From Microglena sp. YARC (lineage: Eukaryota; Chlorophyta; Chlorophyceae; Chlamydomonadales; Chlamydomonadaceae): 64,000 nucleotides of DNA. This document shows positions 53,901 to 62,139 of this stretch, piece by piece (positions within the stretch are counted from its first letter, which is position 1; each line of letters opens with the position of its first letter). The stretch spans positions 130,597,262-130,661,261 of the forward strand of contig CM039462.1 of NCBI GenBank assembly GCA_022414725.1, given 5' to 3'. Made by a program: the position numbers and the translations under genes. The notes beneath the pieces were generated by a model that was not told where the DNA came from, did not search any database, and saw only the letters and a program-made list of their open reading frames with translations.

Positions 53901-55001
53901 AACACACACACCTGGCGGGCATAGTACCACCCCGTGAATCCTTTTTCAGCCATCCATGGGGTTAACTCGGAGTTCAAACCTTGCTCCAAAATACACCGCC
54001 GCAACCCCACCCTCACCCTCTCACACATCTACATTCTGTAAACAAACACTAGCACCACACATACCCTAGCTTGGGCTCACACCACCAACATTCTGTAAAC
54101 TAACACTAGCACCACACATACCCTAGCTTGGGCTCACACCACCAACATTCTGTAAACTAACACTAGCACCACACATACCCTAGCTTGGGCTCACACCACC
54201 AACATTCTGTAAACTAACACTAGCACCACACATACCCTAGCTTGGGCTCACACCACCAACATTCTGTAAACTAACACTAGCACCACACATACCCTAGCTT
54301 GGGCTCACACGCACACCAAACATTCTGTAAACTAACACTAGCACCACACATAACCTAGCTTGGGCTCACACCACCAACATTCTGTAAACTAACACTAGCA
54401 CCACACATAACCTAGCTTGGGCTCACACCACCAACATTCTGTAAACTAACACTAGCACCACACATAACCTAGCTTGGGCTCACACCACCAACATTCTGTA
54501 AACCGTAATCACTAGCACCACACATACCCCTAGCTTGGGCTCACACCACCAACATCTGTAAACTAACACTAGCACCACACATAACCTAGCTTGGGCTCAC
54601 ACCACCAACATTCTGTAAACTAACACTAGCACCACACATAACCTAGCTTGGGCTCACACCACCAACATTCTGTAAACTAACACTAGCACCACACATAACC
54701 TAGCTTGGGCTCACACCACCAGCATTCTGTAAACAAACACTAGCACCACACATACCCTCCCCTTGCACCCACTCACACTCAACCCCCCCCACACACCTGG
54801 CGGGCATAGTACCACCCCTTGAATCCCTTTTCAGCCATCCACGGGAGGCGTTAACTCAGACTTGAAGACGCATTGCTCTACTTCTTGCAAATGCAGACAA
54901 TGTCTATATAAGAATCATACTTTGCCAGTTCTTCGAAGATATGTTGCTCTCGCCGATATCTTCCATTGCAGTACTCTGTTTGCGTGAAGTAGTTATGCAT
55001 T
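43980..55001 (-). CDS. CCR4/Ngl2-like EEP-family nuclease, six readable exons
   Basis: Endonuclease/exonuclease/phosphatase-fold protein of the CCR4-nocturnin-Angel group, typically Mg-dependent 3' exonucleases acting on poly(A) or other RNA. Exons in transcript order: 54797-55001, 52064-52176, 50695-50808, 47413-47620, 44929-45062, 43980-44385 (stop 43980-43982). Landmarks: RYRREQHIFEELAKYD and DIVC..LQEVE (metal-binding Glu), GEPEGVALF, REEGAIMALLEH, CTHLFW|NPRFPDVKALQ, IPLIVGGDFNSL, GGSLQSGVYTLMGEGTLPP, GCLDYIWV and FPSDHIAVGCEL (catalytic Asp-His). Phases fit from 50695-50808 to the end; the 208-nt exon gives exactly 69 codons. Exon 54797 has two or more indels and exon 52064 an in-frame stop plus frameshift. 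Upstream exons (with the first catalytic Asn) are lost in the noisy 55-61 kb region. Confidence 0.88.
44929..45245 (-). repeat. exon 44929-45062 with partial duplicate at about 45160-45240
   Basis: The exon has acceptor GAGATGCAG and reads HIPSGGSLQSGVYTLMGEGT. The copy upstream in the transcript (plus-strand 45165-45240) reproduces the acceptor side and about 70 exon bases, followed by unrelated sequence with no donor. Confidence 0.82.
45330..45770 (-). repeat. TTTGATAGGCAGAGTATATGATGTG array
   Basis: About ten units of ~43 bp (ACCACATTTGATAGGCAGAG, TATATGATGTGTACATC). The region flanks an intron and contains no exon. Confidence 0.88.
46060..47412 (-). repeat. donor-side array of exon 47413-47620
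   Basis: Units of 150-170 bp. On the minus strand each contains CTATGGAGGAAATACAAGGG, TAATGTATTTGACAGG|GTGAGTCGGG and GTATGTCTATCGAATATGGT. The exon ends CTATGGAGGAAATACAAGAG, TGATGTATTTGACAGG|GTGGGTCGGG. Seven or more copies of the exon end plus 5' splice site are thus present. A second, AAACACATCACTCA-type array interrupts at 46385-46650. Confidence 0.88.
47413..47620 (-). CDS. exon with the GDFNS motif
   Basis: Reads NPRFPDVKALQASVLCQEIR, RFLNETHYAKK and IDIPLIVGGDFNSLWRKYKS. GDFNS holds the Asp and Asn that are metal/phosphate ligands in this fold. The preceding exon ends HLF+TG, completed by G to tryptophan. Acceptor ATAATGCAG; donor GTGGGT. Confidence 0.92.
47585..47775 (-). repeat. 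duplicated 3' splice region before exon 47413-47620
   Basis: GCTTGCAGGGCCTTGACATC, TGGGAATCTAGGGTTCCTGC (plus strand) occurs at 47586 and 47723. On the minus strand it is GCAGGAACCCTAGATTCCCA, that is CAG plus exon start, in two copies. Confidence 0.88.
48065..48224. mobile_element. MITE family 1, copy D (perfect 8-bp TSD)
   Basis: TAGGGATCGGCATATCATAT at the left, GTTGCCGTTCCCCA at the right. CCTATATC flanks it exactly on both sides (48057-48064 and 48225-48232). Together with copies A-C this defines a 150-185-bp non-autonomous hAT-like family. Confidence 0.88.
48590..48750 (+). repeat. tRNA-derived SINE, copy 2
   Basis: AATGGCTCAGTGGCAGAGCT (A box), CATGGTTTGAATCCCC (B box), body GTCCAGGTAAAGTAGCAGCC and ACGCCCCACCAGGCGTTATT. 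The best preserved of three copies. No poly-A tail is visible; an inverted-repeat element starts 10 bp after it. Confidence 0.75.
48761..48964. mobile_element. inverted-repeat element, ~50-bp TIRs (CACTRTTTT)
   Basis: The left end CACTATTTTCCTTTTCGGCT, ACTCGCAGCAGCTTC is the inverse of the right end (CACTGTTTTTCTTTTCGGCT, ACACGCAGCAGCTTC). TTATAG lies next to both ends. Partial relatives: 42905-43075 and 12838-12895. No coding capacity. Confidence 0.75.
49020..49115. repeat. (TCTG)n microsatellite
   Basis: About 17 TCTG units with one TCTA, near 49045-49110. Confidence 0.9.
49300..49755. repeat. 46-bp minisatellite, ~9 units
   Basis: Units TTTACATATACGGTTTACGG, TTTACATAAACGGATTACAT, ATATTG, almost identical to each other, so recently amplified. 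No stop codons in one frame; low complexity. Confidence 0.93.
49850..50694 (-). repeat. donor-side array of exon 50695-50808
   Basis: Eight to nine units. On the minus strand each reads CTAGCTGCATGCACCCACCT, ATTCTG|GTAGGTCTATATAA, TTCCCCTTCGAC, then C-rich and CA runs. These are the exon's last ~26 bases (the THLFW motif) plus 5' splice site, kept almost unchanged in every unit. Confidence 0.93.
50820..50970. repeat. (GAGGGT)n array
   Basis: GGTGAGGGTGAGGGTTGAGG hexamer-like repeats, starting at the acceptor of exon 50695-50808. A further run lies at 51380-51690. Confidence 0.88.
50970..51370. repeat. ~75-bp minisatellite, five units
   Basis: Units contain CGCTTTACGATGGGGAGGAA, GGGACTGACAAGAGCGCTGC, AATGCACTGGTGTGCGTGTG. 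They lie in an intron; exons on both sides join in phase without them. Confidence 0.9.
51780..52070. repeat. duplicated ATATACTGGACCTACTTGGA block
   Basis: CAACATATACTGGACCTACT, TGGAGCCCCTGATTT occurs at 51891 and 52013, and GGATTATCACTACGCCTTCC at 51787 and 51932; TGTGTGTTG runs lie between. The second copy ends 25 bp before the donor of exon 52064-52176. Confidence 0.75.
52064..52176 (-). CDS. exon GEPEGVALF of the CCR4-like gene (broken copy)
   Basis: After CTGCAG it reads SGEMVGEPEGVALF, then an in-frame stop (TAG) and a frame change before FRPIEQRTVRFSECPLP. A second copy at about 52435-52523 reads through the stop position (VALFHREAIF) but has its own two-base insertion before PIEQRT and no good donor. 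Each copy is intact where the other is broken. Confidence 0.72.
52195..52370. repeat. ATGACATGATTATATGACATTAA repeat
   Basis: About nine imperfect units of 17-24 bp. Confidence 0.85.
52430..52700 (-). repeat. further partial copies of exon 52064-52176
   Basis: CTGTCCTCTGTTCAATGGG to CACTCTGCAGCCACGG at 52437-52530 (plus strand) is a full-length degenerate copy; GCCCTCCGGCTCTCACACA and short CATTCCGGCTCTCACA units at 52600-52700 are fragments. Confidence 0.82.
52790..53990 (-). repeat. seven copies of the end of exon 54797-55001 with donor
   Basis: On the minus strand each has GTGAACTCTGAGTTAACCCC, ATGGATGGCTGAAAAAGGAT and TACTATGCCCGCCAG|GTGTGTG. Donor-side ends lie near 52880, 53061, 53243, 53395, 53550, 53729 and 53911. 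All lack the upstream RYRRE half and any acceptor. Translated, they give NSELNPWMAEKGFKGCYYAR, the segment after the LQEVE motif. Confidence 0.9.
54000..54770. repeat. 57-bp minisatellite, ~13 units
   Basis: Units CACACCACCAACATTCTGTA, AACTAACACTAGCACCACAC, ATAACCTAGCTTGGGCT. The same ACACTAGCACCACACATACC word occurs within the exon-end repeats at 52.8-53.9 kb, so this array is a sub-unit of the larger one amplified separately. Confidence 0.93.
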
Positions 55002-57170
55002 CTGCATAAGTGCAAACGTTGTGCTTGGTTGGGTGGACGGGTGCAGGATGGAGGATGGAGGGGTGGAGATGGAGAGTGGGTGGGTGTTTCTTTCAAGGTG
55101 TTCTTGTGTCAAGTGGGCAATGGGTTCATTTGTTAATTGCGATAGTTCTGCATCACGCATCGAGCGTAATCGGGTAGAGGTTGAGGGGTGGAGGGGTGCT
55201 CCTTTGAAGGGTGCGCTTGTTTCAAGGATGCAATGGGTTCATTTGTTTATTACAATATTTATGTGCATCTGCATGTGTGCATAAGCAGGTGGAGTGCGAG
55301 CAGTGGAGGGTGGAGGGTGCTGTTATAACTTTGAAGGGTTTTCTTGTGTCAAGATTGCAATGGGGGGGTTCATTATTTCATTATTAAAAATGTATGCATT
55401 CTGCATTTGAGCGGTGATAGGGTGGAGGATGGAGGATGCAGGGTGGAGGGGTGTAAACTTTGAAGGGTGTTCTGTGTGTCGCAGAGAATGCAATGGCGGG
55501 GGTTCAGTTATTTCATTGCTAGAGATGTATGCATTCTGCATTGAGCGGCTATCGGGTGGGAGCATGGGGAGTTGAAGGAGACGCCACGAGGGGCTTCAGC
55601 GAGGGTATCCTTTAGAATGGGGTCCGATAATGTTCTTGTTCCCAAGAGAGTAATGGCGTTCATTTCGGTTTATTTTGCAATAGCTCCTGTGCTTTCTGTA
55701 TCAAGTGTAATTGGGTGGAGGGTGGAAGGATTGGAGGGTGAGAGGGGTGTTCCTTTAGAAGAGTGGTTCTTGCTTCCAAGGATGCCAACGGGTTCACTGT
55801 TTAGTCCACCGTAGTTCTGCGTTCTAGCCCATTTGAGCCGCAAATCGGGTGGCTAGGGTCGACGGGGTGGAGGGGTGGAAGGGAGTGGTCTTTTGAAGGG
55901 CTTGTGTCAACGAGAGCAATGGGTCTCATTTATTTATTGCGATAGTTATGCATTTCTGCATGACAGTTATCGTTGTCACATGGCCCAAATACAAGGTGGT
56001 GGTATGGTGGACGGAGTGGAGGGGTGTCGAGAAGAGTTCCTCTTTGAAGGGGTTCTCAGTGTCAAGGAGAGCGATGGCGGTTAATTATTTTAGTGTAGAT
56101 AGGTATTGCCATTATTGCTTTGAGCGTAATCAAGGTGGTGGGGTGGAGGGTGGAGGGTGGGAGATGCAGGGTGGGGTGGGGTGTTGCCTTTTGAAGGGTG
56201 TTCTTGCGTCAAGAGAGCGATGGGTTAATTATTGTAGTGAAATTTTTATGCATTCTGTATTGAGCATACTCGGTGGTGGGGGAGGGGTGAGGATGAAGGG
56301 GTTGGGAGGGGTGTGCCGTCAAGGGTGTTCTTGTTTCCAAGAGCAGTAAGGGTTCATTGTTTAATGCAATACTCTATGCTTTCTGTATCGAGTGGGTGAA
56401 ATCGGGTGGAGGCGTGGACGATGGAGGGATGTGGAGGGGTGTTCCTTTGAAAGAGTGTTCTTGTTCTAAGGATGCAATGGGTTCACTGTTTAGTGCAATT
56501 AGTTACTGCATTCTTGCATGAGTGTTATTGGGTGGTGGGGTGCATAAGGGTGGAGAAGAGTTCCTTTAAAGGGTTTCTCGTGTCAAGGAGCGATGGCGTT
56601 AATTATTTTAGTGTACAGGTTATGCATTATGCTGTTGAGCCGTAATTCAGGTGGTGGGTGGAGGGTTGAAGTGAGGGTGGGTGCAGTGTTGTTCTGTTGA
56701 AGGGTGTTCTTGTGTCAAGAGAGCGATTGGGTTCATTATGCGTATGCAATAGCTCTATGCTTTCTGGCATCGAGCGTAAGTTGGGTGGTGGGTGGAGGGT
56801 GAGGTGTTGAAGTGGGTGTTCTTTTCGATGGGTGTTCTTGTTTAGTTCAAGGATGCAATAGGTTCATTTGTTATTGCAATAGTTGATGCATTCTGCATTG
56901 CGTAATTGAGTGGAGGGTGGAGGGGTGGAAGGGGTGTTCCCTTGAAGAGTGTTCTTGTTTCAAAGAGAGTAATGAGCGTTCATTATTTCATTCGCCGATA
57001 GTTATTGCATTCTGCACTTGAGCGTAATCGTGGTGGAGGGTGGAAGACAGAATCACGGGGAAGAGGGGGTGTCCTTTGAAGGGTAGTTCTTGTGTCAAGA
57101 GAGCAATGGGTTCATTGTATTCTATTGCGATAGTTATACCATTCTGCATCGAGGCGTAATCGTGGTGGAG
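55002..57170 (-). repeat. noisy ~140-bp array from the acceptor side of exon 54797-55001
   Basis: About 15 units containing (plus strand) TTATGCATTCTGCATTGAGC, GGGTGGAGGGTGGAGGGGTG, TTGAAGGGTGTTCTTGTGTC and AAGAGAGCAATGGGTTCATT. The exon's first bases with CAG read TTATGCATTCTG on the plus strand, so the unit includes the 3' splice site. Single-base insertions and deletions differ in almost every unit, which suggests uncorrected long-read sequence. Confidence 0.75.
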
Positions 57171-58450
57171 TGCTTATCTTTGCTTTGGCTTTGGCTTTGG
57201 CTTTGGCCAAAAGGTGTCGATCTAATCTGCAGGGTTCTCTTGTGTCAAGGGTGCACTCATACATTTTCCAGATCGGGCCAAGAAGCGCTCTCAGCCAAAC
57301 TTAAATTGCAGTACTCCGCATTTAAATATTGGTTATTGCGATGGGCAACTGTACATCACAGTTGGTATTGGATTGCGCACTTTGTACCATCACAGTTGCG
57401 GATTGGCATGGGGCAACTGTACAATCACATTTGTATTGGATTGGCACTTGCTTAGCATCGCAGTTGTATTGGGATGGGCAACTGTACATCACGGTTGGTC
57501 TTTGATGGGCTACTGTACATCAGCGAAGAAAGGGTAAGACATGCTAAGTATGCTATGTATTGGTTGTTGGCCTCAGTGCAAGCAAACGTGCAGCCCCCTT
57601 CAACCCTCACGCGCTTTGTATAAGGTGAACCTTTTTTAGCCTTCTGCATTATGCATTACATAGATTTCTGGGCCAATGTGGAGTGTTTGACTAAATCTGT
57701 GAAAGTGTTCTTGTGCGCAATGGTTCTTATTTTGTTTTTTTCATTGCAGTAGTTGTGGAATCTGAACCCACGTGGGTGTCGTGATAAGGGTGCAGTGGGC
57801 TGTGAGGGTGTGTAGGTATTCGTGTGGATGGTGGTTGGGTGGGTGGAATTATAACATGTCAGGTAGGTGTGTTGTGGGTGGCGGGGGGGGGGTGGGGGCC
57901 GGTAAAATAAACGTAAATCGGGTGGAAGTGCTGCCTTTGAAAGGCGCGTTTGTTCAAGGGTAGCAATGCGAGTTCGATTGATTTATTTATTTATTTTATT
58001 GCTTGGAGTTGTGGAATCTGCAAACCCACGAGAGTGTGTGTGTGTGTGAGAGGGCGGGGGGGGGGTGGGGGAGGGTGGTAATAGAACGTAATTCAGGATG
58101 GAGTTCTCCTTTGAAAGTGTTTTTGTGCAAAGGTGTTTTTCTATCAATGTGTGTCAACGTTGAAGGGTGTTATTTGTGTCAAGGGTGTTTTTCTGTGCCA
58201 AGGGTGCAATGGATTTATGATTTCATTGCAGTGGTCACATTTGATGCGTGTGTTGTTATTATTTTATTTGCATGGTTATGGGCCAGGGCTTTTTCCCCGC
58301 CTATATATCAGCAGATCGCTAGATTTTAACCCCGTTTTGGCAACAATATCGCATAACGAGATCCGATTTTCGAGATTACTTGCACGAGAAGACACCAAAT
58401 GTGCCTACAAAGGACTCCCAGATAAAGCTTGCTGGTGTCTGTATCGCACG
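57170..58450. other. low-quality repetitive stretch, no gene seen
   Basis: Contains GGCTTT repeats (57181-57207), CAACTGTACATCACA repeats (57345-57520) and a CAGGGCTTTTTCCCCGC element end (58287). Missing 5' exons of the CCR4-like gene would be expected here or beyond the gap, but none could be read. Confidence 0.5.
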
Positions 58451-59290
58451 GCTATGAGTTGAAAGTTTCTTAGTAGAAGTGTGCATGTGTCTAAGCTCTG
58501 CAACTGATTCATAACTTCATGCACAGTAGGTAATTGGCTGTCACCTGTCTGGCCATAGCACGCTATGAGGTGGAGATGTTCCGTAGACAGGTGTCTATGC
58601 ATGCTGTCTAGCTTGCAACTGATTCATAACTTCATAGGCCCCCAGATGAAGTGTCGCTCGCATAGGCACGCTATGAGGTGAGATTGTTTCCGTAGAAGGT
58701 GACTGCATGTGTCTTAGCTTGCCAAACTGATTCATAACTTCATGGCAGTGGTTCAATGGTTGTCTGCAATTACACGCTATAAGGTGGAGGAGTTGTACGT
58801 AGAAGCGTAACTGCATGTGTCTAGGATTGCAACTAATTATAACTTCCATGCCCAGTGGTAATGGTGTCATGCACAGCACGCTTTATGAGGTGGAAGTTGT
58901 TACGTAGAAGGTGTCATGTGTCTAGCGTTGCAATGATTCATAACTTTCATAGGCCAGTGGTTAATGGTGTTGCAATAGCACGCCTATTGCAGGTGGAGTA
59001 GTTGCTTACGTAAGAAGGTGTGCATGTGTCCACGGTTGCAACTGATTTCATGACTTCATCGGCCAGTGGTTATGGAGTCCATGTACTCATGTGTTATAGG
59101 GTGGAGAGTTTCATGTAGAGGGTGCTGCATGTGTTTTAGGGTGCCAATGGATCAAGATAGTTGTGGTAATGGTTGTGGGAGTGTGTATCGTGCGCTAGAG
59201 ATGGAAAGTTCTTGAGTAGAAAGTGTGCACGTGCTCAAGATGGCAAAGGTATTAATAACTTCATTGGCAGTGGTTATGTCCCGTGTCTGA
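58450..59290. repeat. ~100-bp noisy array (AACTGATTCATAACTTCAT)
   Basis: Eight units with GCACGCTATGAGGTGGAGA, GTAGAAGGTGTGCATGTGTC and TTGCAACTGATTCATAACTT. The same unit reappears beyond the gap at about 62640-63350, so the gap lies inside this array. Confidence 0.8.
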
Positions 59291-59459
59291 TTGTTGTGCT
59301 ATTGGTGTTAATTTATTTATATATTATATATATGTGTTTCATTTATTTCTTATTGGTGGTATGGTGTCTGTATCTCGACGATTGTGTTTAGTATTGGTGT
59401 TATTGGTGCTGTATCGTGTGTTATTGAAGGTGGAAAGTTGTATTATGTATAATGTGTGC

Positions 59460-59830
59460 ATGTGTCAAGGTCTGCAACAGATTCATAAAATAAAAATAAA
59501 CGAATTGATTCAGATTGCAAACGTTCTGCAACAGATTCATAAAATAATTAATGCAAAACTGTTGCAAAACCAGGTTGCACAGATTCTACCTAAAAATAAA
59601 CGAATGATCCAGATTGCACAACGGTTGCAAACCAGATTCTCCTCTAATAACATTGAACGAATTGATCACAGATTGCCAAACCGGGTCCTGCAGACAGGAT
59701 TCATAAAATAATTCATTGCAAACTGATGGGGTTGAAACACGGTTGTTGCAACAGATTCATAAAATAAACACATTGATCAGAGTGCAAACGTTGCCAACAG
59801 ATTACATAAAATAAAGATTATACGGAATTG
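59460..59830. repeat. CAACAGATTCATAAAATAAA array
   Basis: Six to seven units of ~45 bp with indel noise, including AAACGAATTGATCAGATTGC. Confidence 0.75.
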
Positions 59831-59839
59831 CATCAGATC

Positions 59840-61139
59840 AAGGGAGAACTCATGTCATCAAATAATGCAGGAATTTTAAACAGATAATCCGGAGAGGAGA
59901 AAAAAAAAGATAGGTCACACCATGACTAAAAACGCTGGGCAGGGCTGACCCCTCCCCCCCCTTTTAATATAAATAACCCCTTCTTTGAAAAACTTTAGAT
60001 ATGGATTCTGGGGTTACAGTTATGGCACACATAATGGCATCCTCCCGGAATTCCCACTAAGAGATTGTCTGTTGATAGTTCAAAAATCAGTCTTCAGCAC
60101 CCCCCTGGGTTGACCCCCCAAGTACCCCTTGGGTGGTTGGGTTGTCTGGCTTGGGGGGAGGGGGGGGCCTGAGGGATTTTACGCGTGCCCCACCCCCCAC
60201 CCCCATACCCACCCACCCATTCACCCACCCTACTCACCCATATTACCTTACCCAATTCACCCCACGCCAATAATCAAACCCATACCCAGCCATTCACCCA
60301 CTTCAATACTCTGCGCTGGCTATTGGGCTGGGGCATTTGCGGTGGGTGGCCGTGGGTGTGGTGTGGGGGGAGGTAAAACTTTTGCACAGTGTCCAAAGTT
60401 GTGGCCAATGGACTACCCAGTGTTACCCACCCATTCACCGAACCCATATTATCAACAAATAGCCAGCCATCACCCACTTCATACTCTGGCGCGGCCTGGG
60501 GGTTGGAGTGGGGTGGGGGGGGTAAGTTACTTTATTGCACGAGGTCCAAAGTGGGTGCCAATAGACTACCCGTGACCAAGGCCTATCTTTATGGGTGGGA
60601 TCTCTAGTAGATTTTCATGGCAGGGTGTCGGGTGAGTAAAGAGTTTTTAGCTAAGATAATAGACCAAAATTGAGGCTGGGACCCCTCCCCTTGTCCCCCC
60701 CCGCCCCCCCCCCTCCTCCCTAACTGTGCCCCGTCCCCCCCTCTGAAATGAGTGGCTCAGAATACCTGAAAGGATAACTTTAAAATACTCGCCATAGGTG
60801 GGATACGAGTCGATGTACAGCCGTAGTTCTGCGAGAAAACAACACGAGTCTGTGTGGTACGGGACATGAAGGCTGTGAACATTTTGAGCCTGGCCGGTCC
60901 TCCTGGTGATAATCTATTTGTTTTTTTATAATCTACTGTTTTGTAATTTGAAGCCTAAAAAGGCTTCCTTGCCTAAGGTTATGCCCTAATTTATCTCTCA
61001 TTTATGATTTCTTCGTCGTAAACATCTTTCCCTGCAATCAATTTTACTGCCGAAGACGGCGAGCAGGCCTGAATTTCTGGCTGCGGGCATATGTAACCAA
61101 TTCAAGTTCAGAGTGTTCTTACGGCTCCTATTCTGTTTC
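59840..61139. other. no gene seen
   Basis: Holds C-rich CCCACCCATTCACCC tracts duplicated with TACTCTGCGCTGGC at 60195-60335 and 60410-60500; a related segment lies at 5466-5575. No coding exon is supported. Confidence 0.4.
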
Positions 61140-62139
61140 NNNNNNNNNNNNNNNNNNNNNNNNNNNNNNNNNNNNNNNNNNNNNNNNNNNNNNNNNNNNN
61201 NNNNNNNNNNNNNNNNNNNNNNNNNNNNNNNNNNNNNNNNNNNNNNNNNNNNNNNNNNNNNNNNNNNNNNNNNNNNNNNNNNNNNNNNNNNNNNNNNNNN
61301 NNNNNNNNNNNNNNNNNNNNNNNNNNNNNNNNNNNNNNNNNNNNNNNNNNNNNNNNNNNNNNNNNNNNNNNNNNNNNNNNNNNNNNNNNNNNNNNNNNNN
61401 NNNNNNNNNNNNNNNNNNNNNNNNNNNNNNNNNNNNNNNNNNNNNNNNNNNNNNNNNNNNNNNNNNNNNNNNNNNNNNNNNNNNNNNNNNNNNNNNNNNN
61501 NNNNNNNNNNNNNNNNNNNNNNNNNNNNNNNNNNNNNNNNNNNNNNNNNNNNNNNNNNNNNNNNNNNNNNNNNNNNNNNNNNNNNNNNNNNNNNNNNNNN
61601 NNNNNNNNNNNNNNNNNNNNNNNNNNNNNNNNNNNNNNNNNNNNNNNNNNNNNNNNNNNNNNNNNNNNNNNNNNNNNNNNNNNNNNNNNNNNNNNNNNNN
61701 NNNNNNNNNNNNNNNNNNNNNNNNNNNNNNNNNNNNNNNNNNNNNNNNNNNNNNNNNNNNNNNNNNNNNNNNNNNNNNNNNNNNNNNNNNNNNNNNNNNN
61801 NNNNNNNNNNNNNNNNNNNNNNNNNNNNNNNNNNNNNNNNNNNNNNNNNNNNNNNNNNNNNNNNNNNNNNNNNNNNNNNNNNNNNNNNNNNNNNNNNNNN
61901 NNNNNNNNNNNNNNNNNNNNNNNNNNNNNNNNNNNNNNNNNNNNNNNNNNNNNNNNNNNNNNNNNNNNNNNNNNNNNNNNNNNNNNNNNNNNNNNNNNNN
62001 NNNNNNNNNNNNNNNNNNNNNNNNNNNNNNNNNNNNNNNNNNNNNNNNNNNNNNNNNNNNNNNNNNNNNNNNNNNNNNNNNNNNNNNNNNNNNNNNNNNN
62101 NNNNNNNNNNNNNNNNNNNNNNNNNNNNNNNNNNNNNNN
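61140..62139. other. assembly gap, exactly 1000 N
   Basis: A run of N of round length, so a scaffolding gap of nominal rather than measured size. The flanks belong to the same repeat families. Confidence 0.97.
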
